64,000 nt of DNA from Typhlomys cinereus (GCA_023101885.1 JALPQD010000396.1:323339-387338), one strand, 5' to 3'. Shown: positions 1 to 11,267, counted from the first letter of the stretch. The notes: generated from the letters alone by a model not told the origin. A program made the numbers and translations.

Positions 1-951
1 AAGAATAATATCTCTAGAGCAAGCAACTAGAGTAGCCTGCTAACTTCATGCATGAGTCAAGGTAAGAAACAACTACAGACTGGAGTTCTCATATTACCTT
101 ACAGATTGGGACATTCCAGGGTGTCTGTACATGTGTAACTGAAATGACAGTGGCTACAAAGCCAATACAGCCTCCAGATCTCTTGTTTCAGTCTACCTTG
201 AGGAACCTGGACAGACACCAGGGATGTTACTCAGGTAGAGTGTGAGAAACTCCCAGTGGGAACTATGGGGAGGCTCATCTGGAAAAGAGGCTTCATAAAG
301 CAAAAGGCAGCACACTCAGACAGACTGCAATGTAATGAGAGCATTATACTGACGTCCCATTGCCCTAGCGGTCCTTCTGGGATGACTCTGAGGAGGTATA
401 TAGATGTGGGGCAATATAGGCTAAGGACCGGGAGTGTCTCGAGTTGGGACATCACATCCACAGTACAGGGTGAAACAAAGCTTCCTATGAAAATAATGGC
501 AAAGCTGCTTCTTTGATGAGGAAGGAGATATGGTGTCAATAATAAAAATCCCTTCATTTTACAGCACGATAAAGGCAACTGCTTGACCTCCGTCTAATCC
601 CTGGGCTCCTAAACTAAAATCATCATGACCAAGTTCAAACAAAGACAAAGAAAACTAAAAGCCAAAGACAAGAGATTATTTAAGAAGAAAGAAGCCTCTC
701 ACTTTCAATCTAAGCTATTTACCCCTCCCCCAGCACCACCCACTCCAGAAAGGTGAGGCCTAATATGGAATAGAGATTTCAGATCCAATCGATGAAGGGG
801 TGAGTTTACCACCCTGGCAAGTGAGAATAGAGAAATTGAAGTCCAATATATAATAATAGTAACAATAACAATAATAACAAATCATGATAAATTTCTAACC
901 TATGTCGCATGCAACTTTTGGAATATGTTTATATTAAGATTGTTGCTGGGC

Positions 952-1085
952 ATAGTAATTCCTGCCTGCAAACCCGGCATTTGGGAAGCTGGGGTAAATG
1001 GTTTGCCAAAAATGTCAGACCATCTTAGGCTACATAGTGAATTCTAGGATAACTTGAACTATAGTGGTGAAATCCTTGAGGAAAC
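952..1085 (+). mobile_element. B1 (7SL-derived) SINE, diverged
   Basis: The start gctgggcatagtaattcctg matches the degenerate 5' end of the B1/Alu A-box region. The element continues through a lowered-identity middle to 'aggctacatagtgaattc' and 'gaaatccttgag'. The second 'gaattctaggataacttgaactatag' corresponds to the internal duplication typical of myodont B1 quasi-dimers. It is old, with many substitutions and little A-tail. It lies inside the copy-1-specific insertion of block A. Confidence 0.65.
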
Positions 1086-1290
1086 AAATAGAGCCAGCAA
1101 GATATACCTCAGTGGATAAGGCACCTGCTCTCAAATATGTAGACCCGTGATCCATCCCCCAGAGCCCACAGGGTAGAAGGGGAAAACTGACTCCTGAAAG
1201 TTGTTCTCTGACCACTACTCAGGCCCCATGGCATGCATGTTCTGTCTCTCTCTACATACTCTTTCAAGTAATAAGTAATAAAATAAAACA
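1086..1290 (+). mobile_element. B3-like tRNA-derived SINE
   Basis: A degenerate tRNA promoter head ('agatatacctcagtggataaggcacctg') is followed by 'cacagggtagaaggggaaaactgactcctgaaagttgttctctgacc', which is diagnostic of the rodent B3 body, and then an A-rich tail ('aataaaataaaa'). It abuts the B1 element directly, so one probably landed in the tail of the other. It marks the host as a myodont rodent. Confidence 0.7.
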
Positions 1291-2890
1291 TTGGAAAAAT
1301 AAATTATTCACACTTCATCTAAAATTAAATTTTGGGGCTCTGTATGTAGCATAGTTATAGGGAATTTCCCTAGCTAATGAATAAGGTCAAAGCTATTTTC
1401 AGATTCATGTCTAGTTTGAAGCTTATCTATACTATGTGAGAACTTGACTTAAAAGAATGAAAACTAAAACATAATAAGATTTAACCAGACATCCTAAATT
1501 TTACATGGTAATCATAGTTGAAGAGTTCAACTGAAGGAAGAATCACAGAGAATTATGTTCAAAATCAAAGTAGATATTTTCCCTTTTTCCAGTTGAACTT
1601 AATTATATAAATGTAGCACTAAATGATGAGAGAGGGGTATGACAGACTGGAATTTAAATATCAGTATTGGTAATGTTTAGTCATTTATTCTCTAGGACTC
1701 ACAATTAAATGTTTGGTTAAAATAAATCCTGAGTTCTAGAAATAATAGAGTACTACTTTCAAAATAACTTAAAACATTGTATACCTTGTTCTTATAAATC
1801 TCTCCCTCTCTAAATAATAATAATAGTAGTAATAATAAAATCCCCTCAGATAGTCGCCTGTAGTATGCTGTAGTACTAAGGGTGATAATCCTCTAAGTGG
1901 AAAGAATAAAGAAAAAAAAAAGGTTTAAACACAAATATTGAGGTTGTATTAGGACTCAGGGGCCCAATTACCAAACCAGAAGTTTACCAAACTAAATTGG
2001 TGCCAAGTAAAGATTGCATGTAACAAATTCTCATAATGTACATACATTAATGATAAAAGCCCTATTAGTCAGAAAGGGCACAGAATGTAATCTCTGTTAG
2101 AGGAAAAAACCTAGTGATCTCTAAGGAACAATGAGGAAATCAATCAAGAGCTCTTTTACTTTGGAGGGTCCCACCAAGCAGAGAAGGACAGTCAGAAACT
2201 GAAACCACACAGCTGCCCTTCAAACTCCACTAGCAGTAGCATCATTGTAACCTGTACAATCTCACCCAGTGTTGCCAACCGACAGAAACACCAATCCAAA
2301 GACAGCCTCCCTTGCTGCAGCGAGGATTACCTTGTAATCAAAGCGCTGAGACCCTGTGTTCTTTAGCGTCTCCAGTGGTAAGCTCTCTAGAGCTCTTATT
2401 TCCACTGGCCTTAAGATTTAATCACCTTTGTTTATTCTGTGGGGCAATAGTGTTATTTGTAAGACTTATCTGCAACTAAAAAACAAACAGTATTCACAAT
2501 GGCTTAAGGAGATGCAACATGTCCTTTTATTAGCTACAAAACCAACATCTAAAGAGGGTAAACAATTTTTCTTTGTATCCATGTTATCAAAGTAAGTGTC
2601 CTATATTTGGCTAACAACTAATTTTCCTCTACCTTTAACTCACTTGGCTATGGGTTTTGCTTTGTTTGTGGGTTTTTTTAATCCCTTTAACCCTTTGTGC
2701 TAATGGTTGACTTTATTTTGTCTTTCTTTCTGAAAATATATCTAACATTTATTGTAAAGAGGAAGGTTTCTACCTTTCAGATAGAATTTACCTTTAGACT
2801 GCATGAAGGTTATGACTGAGGTACAATACAAGCCTTTCCTTTCAGTCCAGGATGAATAACTTAAAAAATTCTACAACACTATAAAATCAG

Positions 2891-3175
2891 GACAGAACAG
2901 CCATATTTAAGCTGACATGAAACATCTGGCTCCCAGCAGCTTCACAATATATAGGGATCAGGGTTATAGGCAAAAATCAACCAGAAAGGACATGTTACTT
3001 CATTTTCCCCCAATTCTAAGATAAAAAACTGTTGATCAAAAATTGCACAAAGGTACTCTCCCTGTCTAAATCAAAGTCACTTCAACCTTCTGAATTGTGG
3101 AGGGGCCACTATCTCATGTGAAAAAAATTCACTTTTTGTTGTTGACATTAATCTTTATCTCTCTCTCTCTTTCTT

Positions 3176-3230
<55 letters not shown>

Positions 3231-4120
3231 TCTTATTTTCTAGCTTTAACTTTCTATAATACTTCTTATCCTTGGTGACTCCTGGATCCTGAGAGCCTTC
3301 TGTCTCCATATTAATCTCAGTCTAGACCTCTGGATTGTGAGAGATTAGAGGTTCTCTCCTGGCTTGGGTGAATCCTTGAAGGATGCTTAACCCACTTCCA
3401 GATCTTAACCAAGCTTGCAAAAGTAGTTTGGGCAATCCACAAGGCTCTATATTTCTCTAGTCTCTCTCTATGCCTCACTTTCTGACCACTACCTAGCTCC
3501 ATAAGTCTATTAATGGACTAAATGAGGGCCATAAACTAGCCCCATAATTGTCTAAATTTTGCATGGCATGGGCATCATAATTCTTTACTGGCTTAGATAG
3601 TAAATTCAACTTTTATTCATTCTCTCTCTCTCACTCTCTGTCTCTCTCTCTCTCCTCTCTCATCAACATTACCAACATCCAGCCAAAACCTCATTATTTC
3701 ACTCATCATTTCCAGAACTGATAACACCACATTGACTGAACTTCAGCTGTGATGGCTAAGATTCCCAGAAATACTCTCAGTGTTATTATGAAAGTTCAAC
3801 TCCAGTGTCCATTTTCCTGTAAGTATCTTCAAAGATGCTTTTGAAAGACTCAAATAATTCTCGGGTACAATGCTTTTTTAGCAAAAATTTCTCATTCATG
3901 GGATATCCTGCCGGAAAGTATCACCCTGATCTTGACCCTTATCACCCAAAAATCATGGTTGCAAATTCTTCCTCTTCCAATCCAACAGATAATCCTTTGA
4001 CCCATCTCATAAAAATACTAAGAAATTAAACATGCCTTCTGACATCAAATTTCATCATTTGATCTGCTTTTGCACTCACATATCACCATAATAATTTTTA
4101 GGCAACTTGGTAGGCAGCAA
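2891..4120. other. Unrecognised interblock sequence with CT/GT microsatellites
   Basis: There is no gene here. The stretch contains a compound (CT)n(GT)n tract at about 3160-3228 and a CT-rich tract at about 3620-3660. A 64-codon frame at 3835-4029 has no recognisable motif and no conserved partner. I saw no match to the mirror interval 36.3-42.5 kb. Confidence 0.4.
3160..3228. repeat. (CT)n(GT)n compound microsatellite
   Basis: A run of CT dinucleotides passes directly into about 13 GT repeats. It is a simple-sequence tract and any translation across it is meaningless. Confidence 0.95.
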
Positions 4121-4121
4121 A

Positions 4122-4330
4122 CAGGTGTCAACTTGACAGTTTAAGGATTCAGCTCTGAGCTCATTTTCTAAAGAATTAGTAGATACATTAAGCCATGAGA
4201 TTTTCTAATTGATGGGGGAAAATCTAACCATTTTTAGTGGGCCTATCCCAGGGCAGGTATATATGGACAAGTGGTTTGGATAAAGCTTGGTATGTTTCAA
4301 CACCAGCCTGGGATTTCTTAGATATTTAGT
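4122..4330 (+). mobile_element. MaLR-like LTR 5' part
   Basis: The 'gtcaacttgacag' opening, followed by a long moderately AT-rich stretch with 'tgatgggggaaaatctaacc' and 'gggcctatcccagggcaggt', resembles the rodent MaLR LTRs seen elsewhere in this window (33497-33911 and 41735-42158, both minus). Only the 5' half is recognisable before block B begins. Confidence 0.4.
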
Positions 4331-4819
4331 TCCTGAACTGAGGTGTTAGAAAGAGGACCTCACATGGACACACAAGTAAAGGTGCTAGAAACTGTTGCTA
4401 TGAAGATATAGGAGTGACATTTCTAATCTCCAAAGCTGAGCTCTGAGGAACAAGGCAAGCTTAAAGCCTGAAAGTGGCTGAGTCAGTCACGGGCATGTCC
4501 CAACAGCCAGCCACTCGCACAGAAGGCCTGCTTCAGCAGCTAGGATCGTTTTAGCAATGAAAGTAATTCTGAAGAGAGGAACATCTACTTCAGTGCCCAA
4601 ATCAAGTCTATGAGATTCACTTATCTTTAACTATCAGTGCTACATCTTGCTATAACTAGTGTTTACTTAGAGACTATCCTACAAGTTTGACCCTGCCACC
4701 ACTGTATATGAGCCGTAGGACACCAAAAAATGCACCTTGCTCACTTTATTGGAAGAACTAACTTCTACCTGAGTATGAGAGTCTAGGCCACAAATGTGAT
4801 CTGACATGACACTGCTTTT

Positions 4820-4832
4820 CTTTTGTGTGTGT

Positions 4833-4872
<40 letters not shown>

Positions 4873-5175
4873 ATGTGTGTGTGTTCACGCATGCACGCAT
4901 GTGCATATGCATATGCATATATGTGTGCATGTGCATTCTCACGAATAGGCTACATGTATGTGTTTGTGTGTGCACATGGAGGCTTGAGGTTGATATTGGA
5001 TGTGTTTCTCAGTCACTATCCACTTTCTATATTGAAGCAAGAGCTACCACTGTCCTGGGGATTGTTTCAGCTATGTGATGCCTTCCAGCTTGCTCCAGGG
5101 ACTCTGTGTCTAGACATTCCACAAGTGTTAACATTACAAGTGGGCAACATGCTGACCCAGCTTTTACATGGTTTC
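4820..5175 (-). mobile_element. tRNA-derived composite SINE with GT-rich tail (B4-like)
   Basis: Read on the minus strand this is a B1-like/tRNA composite SINE ending in a CA-rich simple tail. On the plus strand the tail is the (GT)n tract at 4823-4930, followed by 'gtgcacatggaggcttgaggttgat' and the degenerate B1-like segment at about 5085-5165. The same element occupies the equivalent place in block B' (35530-35815, plus). The tail contains alternating purine-pyrimidine DNA. Confidence 0.55.
4823..4930. repeat. GT/GC-AT alternating purine-pyrimidine microsatellite
   Basis: A (GT)n run is followed by 'gcatgcacgcatgtgcat' and 'atgcatatgcatat' alternations. It explains the Cys/Val-rich open frames in this place, which are not genes. 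Such alternation is compatible with Z-DNA. Confidence 0.9.
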
Positions 5176-5209
5176 AGATGATCCACTTTCTCTTATTTAA
5201 ATTTGTCAG

Positions 5210-5570
5210 TATCCAGAGACTGTGCCAATGATACCTGTGAGCAGAAGTGAATAAGCATGGAAAAGGAGGAATCCCATTCCCACCAGTGTATCAAAGGATC
5301 TTTCACATAGAACTTTGTTGACTTTCATGGTTCACCAGGGAAAGGACTACGACTGGGCAACTTTGTCCAGTGGAAACCTCAGAATCATAGGGAATGGAGG
5401 AACCTAGCAAAGCATCTGATCTATTGCTTCCCCAAAGTGGGTTTCTCTTTTAATCATGGAGAGTGTGGTACCACACTTCTGTGAACTTCTGGAATATCCC
5501 ACAGTCGATCTTTAGTGCAATGGAGTCTGTCTATTAACACTTTCATGAAAATAAAATGAAATGTCTACTT
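5210..5570 (+). other. Candidate terminal exon of an unidentified gene (or relic)
   Basis: The acceptor-like pyrimidine tract at 5187-5209 ends in 'tttgtcag'. The exon would then give two bases and the codons SRDCANDTCEQK with TGA at 5248-5250, and AATAAA follows at 5550-5555. In block B' the equivalent minus-strand codons read SRVCANDTCEQR and stop (35441-35443), with a conserved AATAAA at 35136-35141, but the acceptor AG there has become GG. About 35 of 39 coding bases match, more than in the flanks, and two of the four changes are silent. The intron would be phase 1. I do not recognise the protein and found no upstream exons; chance cannot be excluded. Confidence 0.25.
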
Positions 5571-5881
5571 CTTGATTGGCAGATTCGTTATGGGATTTCA
5601 GGACTACCTAGGTGTCCTGTTAGTTTACACAGTGCTAAGTGTTTACTTCACTCTTGACCTGGGTGGACAGTAATATTCTGGTAGCTTCTGTGTTCCTTGT
5701 TGGTGGGCCTGTGCCTGTTCTGGCACAGTGTGTGCTCTGTTGACCAGGTAAATTCCTTCTGGAGGCTTTGTCCTGGGGAGGCCCCCTTCATCCTCTCTGT
5801 CCTGTCCTCCGCCCTACTTGTTGCCATTAGAAAGTTCTTTCATTTCCTATTTTTGCTTTTGTAATATTGTATTTCAAACAA

Positions 5882-6311
5882 TGTTACCGAATCCCAGCTG
5901 GGGAAAGGAGGGGGAAAGTCGGCAGGAGCCTCAAGGCTTGAGGCCAGGGGCCAGTGGCACGGAGTCATCACACAGACACTCTGAGTCAGGTGGGGAGTGA
6001 GAAGAGATGAGTTGACGCAAACTCGTTTTATTTAAGGAAGTGTTTGGGCTTATATAGGGTCAGGAGTCCAATCAGGTGTTGCCATCTCTCCACTCCGGGA
6101 GATAGCCACTAGTCATTTAGCAGTTTACTAGGTGTCCATTGCAGAGGCAGGTCGGATGGTCGCTTCCCATTGGTTCTTCATCTCTCTGCCTGCAGGGTTC
6201 TCTATTTGGGACATGTCTGGGACATGTCTGTACATGTTCAGGCTTGTCCATAGCCAGACCTCCTGGACTCGGGAGCCCGGACTAGGGCCTCCCGGAATGG
6301 ATGGTGCCACA
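5882..6311 (-). mobile_element. ERV LTR, minus strand (copy 1)
   Basis: A roughly 430 bp unit is bounded by tgttaccg and gtgccaca, that is TG...CA on either strand. On the minus strand it has a TATATAAG box near 6048-6056 and an AATAAA at 6027-6032, in the order expected for U3-R. The region to its right carries a minus-strand env-like frame, so this would be the 3' LTR. Short open frames inside are chance. Confidence 0.6.
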
Positions 6312-9216
6312 TTTTCAACCTTTTATTTATTTATAATTTTTTTCAGTGGGGACCATGATAGCTAAGGCGACCCCGAGCCTCTTGAGCTATGCGAAATATA
6401 GGTGACTATGACTGGCTTAGATTGGACACCACCTTCATGTGGAGCCTTACCCATCATTGACTACCTACCAGTCATGAGACCATCGAAGAGAAGGAATCAT
6501 GGTCCCAAATTGGAACTTGAGTATGTGGCAGAGAAAAAGAGGTTGTTGTCAGGGAAGGAGCAAATGGAAGGGCTGTAGGCGGCAAAGGCACAGAAATTAT
6601 TCAGAAGAGCTGGTGAGACACAAATGAGAACCTAACAATTGTAAATTATTAAGGCATAGATTTAATGGAGGACAGCCAGACTTCCAATGGGCCTTTGGTG
6701 GCCTTAGGAATGTCCAGAGATTAAATGGATGCCCTGGGTCTCTGTAAGCAAGCTTTTGTTGTCAACACTGAGGATGGAGCACTATTAGGAGATGTGCTAA
6801 AGGAGACACTTATGTAATATAATTAATAAAAAGAACAATTCCTCCTATGATAGCATAGGTTACTATCCAAAGAGATCAAACAGCCGTTTAAAGTTGTTCC
6901 AGATTCTGGTCATAAACCCAGTATCAATAGGCAGGGGAGCCACACGTGTCATGTTAATATGTTCTATCTGTTGGCTCAAGGTCAATGAGTGATTAAGGAA
7001 GGCCTGAGACCAAGGCCCCTTGATGTCCTGAGAAAGTTGTTCATGAGCCTTGGAAATGTTGGAGACCCAATAAGGTAGTAAGCATATAGAGGCAAAGCAA
7101 GGGTCACATGAGGCAAGAGCAAGCCTCTGAGAAGTTCTGGTCTCCTCAGCTAGTGGATCTACTTGTTGCTGTAAGGTCATGATGGCATTATACCTAGTTA
7201 AAGAGTTAATTAAGCAAAGATCTCTATTCAGGTGAGCCCAGGGTGAAATGGCTTTCCCCAAGCAAAGGGTTGGCTGACCTGGAGCCCAACCCAGTTCATC
7301 TTGGGCCCAGATGGGGCTAGAGATCAAGCTGTTTGTTTAATATGGAGAGCTCATCTCCATAATCCCTTCATAAGGAAGCTGGCCATCTTATCTATGGGAG
7401 GATTCCAGTCAGTTCCTCAGCAGGAGTGTTCCCTCAGGGTGATTCCAGCACTGAGAAATGACCTTCAGGAATGTCAAAGACCTTCAAAGACCTTAGAGAA
7501 TAGACTTTTCTACTATACTAGACCTGCCTACTATACCCCTTAACATTCTGAGGACCCAGACTGCTCAAGGGATGAGTGGTGACCACTGATCCTGCTGAGT
7601 TGGGGTGGAAGAAGTATGAGCAGTCAATGATTCTCATCTGTGAAGTGCTGGGATGGCCTAGAGGTCTTTGATGGATGACTTTACTACTTTAAGGGCCATC
7701 TAAAAGAGAGAAAACAGAAAAATTATGCCTAAAAGTTCTACCTGTTATCTTGCCTGAAAAAGGCACTACCTTTTTCAAGTGTAAAAGCCAAGAGCTGCAA
7801 GTAAGAAATTTACATATTGGATACCTTTCTCCTCTGGTAGCTATAAATCTCCAGGGTTGCACTCTAAGGCCTGTCCAAAAGAATATGTAAACTGTCTGAA
7901 TCTTTGGGGAGAACAATCTAAATTAATTTTTCTTTTCTTTCTGGATTCTTAAAGCAAAGGGGCACAGGTCTTTTTGGGACTTAGGGAATGTAAAAGAACA
8001 TATGCAGGGGACATTGTTTCCTCACATGGAAAGTTCTACAGATCTCTGAGGAGCATTGTCTCAGGACCACTCTTCTGATCTAAATGAAGAGCCAGCTTTG
8101 AGTTGTCAATGGAGCTAGTCTGTTTAGCAGCAGAAATTTTATTTTCTGCTTCTTCCTGGTTTAATGCTTTTAAGTTTGTCATTGCCATTTTCCTCTGACA
8201 AGCACTAAGCTTAACTTCAGGCAAGCTTTTAGGACAAGAGCAAAACTTTACTAAACTTTCCACTGACATATGTCTCTGCCTTTAACTCTACAGCACAAAC
8301 TGTCTTTCATGGGCCTCTAAACTGCAAGCTTTCTGCTACATGCTATCTGATTCCATCATTCTCAGCAACCTGCTATTCTTTTTTCTTTCCCCATTGGGAA
8401 GGGAATTTCAAGTCTGTCAGCTTGGGCATGCCTGTTAGTATTCTATCTATCACCTTAGACAGATGTCAAGACTATGATTTCTTTTTTTATTATTATTCTT
8501 TTTCTTTCCTTCCTTTCTGTTTGAAAAATAAATTTATCTGGATCCTCAGAGAAACTCCTTCAGTAACTTAGGCCAAAACCTTGCAAGAAAAAAGGAAACC
8601 TGAACCTCAGTTGAACCAATGCACTTAGAATTTCCGGAAAACAGACTATGGTGGGCCCGGATTACATTGATCCTGTTTTGTTTAAAGGGAATGGGGTCTG
8701 GCTAAAGTGGAGGTTTGAAATTCCTGTCCCCACTAAGTAAGAGTACACATGGGAGCATGTAATTAGAAAGCAGATTTTTCCCCAGAAAGGGAGCTCATAC
8801 ATAACAGGAGAAGGAAGAAATTCCAATGAATATTTTGGAAGACAATTGTATTTTCCTGGTTGCTAGATTTGATGGGATAAAATTCTATAAAAGATGTCAG
8901 AAGAATGAGCAAGTTTAATTAATCACTACTATTGTGGCTTTGTTATTTTGGGAATATATGGAAAAAACGTTAAGAACACAAGGACATTTTCATTTATAGT
9001 CCTATTAAAGATCAAAATCAATCAATATAATCTTTCATGAAAGAAAACTTACAATTTATCAGAAAAACAACTGTGATCAATATAAAACATAAGTAGTTAA
9101 GGCCTTAGATGTTACTAAAATTATTTATTCTTATTTTTAAGTACGCATACATGTATTTAAAAATGGCATGCTAAAATTTTTATATTTGCTTGCAACAGAA
9201 ATGAAAAAAAATTGAG
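6312..9216 (-). mobile_element. ERV internal region remnant, minus strand (copy 1)
   Basis: The sequence between the LTR and L1-A holds an env-like frame (6863-7327) and a long segment (about 7480-9180) that is colinear with 62220-63800 near the window end, in the same orientation. Shared anchors include 'ccttcaaagacctt', 'ctgctcaag', 'tgaagtgctgggatgg' and 'gaagaaattccaatgaat'. No gag or pol motif was seen. The polypurine tract expected next to the LTR is degenerate. L1-A interrupts the element at 9217 and its continuation was not found. Confidence 0.6.
6863..7327 (-). pseudogene. Endogenous retroviral env-like remnant (transmembrane subunit)
   Basis: An open minus-strand frame of about 154 codons shows a heptad-like segment near its centre, spaced cysteines (CDPC, then another C a few residues on), and two N-glycosylation-type sites near its C-terminal third (NHS, NMT). 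It ends in a Phe/Leu-rich segment. This pattern and its place just upstream of the 3' LTR are consistent with the ectodomain of a class II (betaretrovirus-like) Env TM subunit. No clear fusion peptide or surface subunit is attached, so it is a fragment. The family assignment is inference. Confidence 0.4.
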
Positions 9217-9545
9217 GTGAGTGAGTGAGAGACCCCGGCCCAGCCCAGCCCAGCCCAGCCCCCCAACCTGGAGCCCCACATGTCCCAGCGAGCACCCAGG
9301 CCAACTCTGGCTCTGCCTGGGCCCTGCCCTGGATGACCCCAGGCCCCTCCATGCAGCCCCGCCAGCTCCCCAGGTTAGTGAGTGAGAGACCCCAGACCAG
9401 ACCAGACCAGCCCAGCCCCCACCCCAGAGGCCCACACATCCCAGTGAGTACCCAGGCTGACTCCAGCTCTGCCTGGGCCACGCCCTGGACCACAACCCCT
9501 CGCATCGTCCCACGTCCGTGCACCTCTGCTGCCCCCCCAGGTCCC
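9217..9545 (+). promoter_or_regulatory. L1 5' UTR tandem monomers (two units)
   Basis: Two head-to-tail units of about 157-170 bp start at 9217 (gtgagtgagtgagagacccc) and 9374 (gttagtgagtgagagacccc). Each runs through a 'cagcccagcc' stretch, 'cccaca(tg/ca)tccca', 'gctctgcctgggcc' and 'gccctgga'. Monomers of this kind carry the internal promoter of rodent L1s. The proline-rich open frames crossing them are shadows of the GC-rich repeat. Confidence 0.75.
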
Positions 9546-10150
9546 AGGAGAAGAATTCTGCCATTAACATCAGACCCTCTGACTCTACGGCCCACCAGGG
9601 ACCAACAACACATGTGGTCCACGGAAGACACACTGCTACTCAGAATTCAATAGAGTCCAAAGGAAACTCAAGCAAAACTCTAAGGAACAAAGGGAACATA
9701 GGCCATACATCTGGACTCCACTACAATCATTATATCACGTGGGCTAGATTCTTCACATCCAGCCCAAAGATAAGTAAACCTTTTTTTTTTCTCTTTTTTT
9801 TCTTTCACCTTACTGATCCTTTCTAGTATCAATTGCTGTAGATCCTCTTCCTCATACAGCCACTCCAAAACATACAACTCCAGGGAGTACACCGCTCACC
9901 CTCGTATATCACCACGATACTAAATCGTAAAGTGCACTACCATACTAATATTTACCCCCTGGTTATTTAACCTGAGTTAACTGATGTACTAACAGCCTAA
10001 TAGCCTCATCTAGGATATAACAATAACAATACACAAACATACCCAATCCAAGGCAAGCACTAGTAATAACTGGCAAGTGTAATGACACCAACTACATCAG
10101 TTCAGTGAAAAACACACAGAAACTGAATGGTCCTACAAAACAAAACAATA

Positions 10151-11258
10151 ATGCCCAAGTCAAAGTGCAGATCCATGAGAAATGAAACCCAAGAAGACCA
10201 AGCTACCACTGAAAGAATTAATCCCATAATGATGGATTCCAAAAAGAACAAATTCACAGAAAATAGCCATGAAAGCCAGACCCAACATAACAACTTTCAG
10301 AATATGATCATTACCATGATTAATACTATGAAAGAGGAAATCCGAGAAGAGTTAAACAACAGTATCAACCACGTTGAACAGGAACACAACAGGCACCTTG
10401 AGGAATTGAAAAAAACAGTTCAAGAAACAAAAATAGGCATAGAGCAGTTAAAAGAGTCAGAGTTTAAAATTGAACTAAAAGACAAGTTATCTTCAACCCC
10501 AAACTCAACAGAGAGTCTTATCAGCAGAACAAATGAAGCAGAAAATAGAATTTCAGATCTTGAAGACAAAGTGGGAGAATTAACCATCTCAATGGAAGAG
10601 ATTGTTAAAGCCAAAAAGATACTGGAGAGGAACATTCAAGAGATATTGGAAACCCTGAAGAAGCCTAACACTGCGCATTCATGGAATACCAGAACAAGAA
10701 TCCCAAAATACCACACCTGAGGAAATATTTCAATTCATCATCAATGAAAACTTCCCATAACTAAAGAATGAGAGGCCTATCGAAATACAAGAGGCATTTC
10801 GCACTCCAAACAGATACGACCAAAATAAAAAATTGCCACAGCAAATAATAGTCAAAACATTCCACATTCAAGACAAAGAAAAGGTGCTGAGAGCTTCAAG
10901 AGAAAAAAAGCAAGTCACCTGTAAAGGTAAACCTATTAGAATAACAAATGACTACTCAATGGAAACAGTAAAAGCAAGGAGATCTTGGAGAGACATACTT
11001 CAAGTATTGAATGAGCAAAAATGCCAACCCAGACTGATATACCCGGTAAAAGTATCTATCATGATTGAGGGAGAAAGAAAAGTTTTCCAGCACAAAGACA
11101 ACTTGAAGGGATACATGTCTACCAAACCAGGCCTTCAAAAAATGCTAGAAATGATATTCAAGCATGAACATAAGAACAAGCGTATCCAGGAAGATAGAAG
11201 GGAAGAACAATACCACCAAAACATAAATATCAAACAACACACTTATAAAATCTACTAA
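10151..11258 (+). pseudogene. L1-A ORF1 (RNA-binding protein), frameshifted
   Basis: The start is set at the ATG of MPKSKCRSMRNETQ, because the minus-strand copy in L1-H begins in the same way (MSKSKCRSVRNKTQ). An N-terminal coiled-coil follows, rich in Glu, Lys, Asn and Gln with leucine heptads (about residues 50-165). The frame breaks near 10720 and resumes at 10833 with the C-terminal nucleic-acid-binding region ('IVKTFHIQDKEKVLRASREK', about 40 residues into the resumed frame 'MIEGERKVFQHK'). The normal product is the trimeric L1 RNA chaperone; this copy cannot make it. Confidence 0.88.
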
Positions 11259-11267
11259 ACATAAAAA

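Larger units (their letters stand above)
45..2890 (+). repeat. Block A, old duplicated/interspersed segment (copy 1)
   Basis: This stretch aligns by eye, in inverted orientation and in the same order, to 42540-44130. Examples are 170-560 against 43650-44030, 1985-2120 against 43440-43560, 2240-2480 against 43030-43270, and 2640-2830 against 42600-42760. The part from about 2425 to 2850 also matches 24320-24850 in direct orientation. Copy 1 carries about 1.3 kb of extra sequence (about 570-1930), including a B1 and a B3-like SINE. No convincing conserved reading frame was found. It may be a solo-LTR or ERV-like repeat family or part of a segmental duplication; three copies favour a repeat family, while the mirror order with block B favours duplication. 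Confidence 0.6.
4330..5760 (+). repeat. Block B, inverted homologue of 34900-36290 (copy 1)
   Basis: The whole 1.4 kb matches the reverse complement of 34900-36290 in one colinear alignment. Anchors are 'gacctcacatggacacac', 'gtgacatttctaa', 'ggcatgtcccaacag', 'cacagaaggcctg', 'caaatcaagtctatgagattca', the shared SINE, 'aatgatacctgtgagcag', 'ggaatcccattcccacca' and 'actttgtccagtgg'. Identity by eye is about 70-80 percent, rising near the putative coding end at 5212-5250. A composite SINE sits at the same place in both copies, so it predates the duplication or belongs to the unit. Confidence 0.75.

Noticed and set aside
4679..5181. Cys/Val-rich and His/Thr-rich open frames
   Set aside because: They cross the (GT)n tract and a SINE, and the frames differ between the two inverted copies.
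6128..6365. 60-77-codon open frames in the LTR
   Set aside because: No motif, they overlap on both strands and lie inside TG...CA LTR limits.
9137..9653. Proline/Ser- and Trp/Gly-rich open frames of up to 164 codons
   Set aside because: They lie on the GC-rich tandem L1 5' monomers; no ORF of L1 or host is known there and both strands are equally open.
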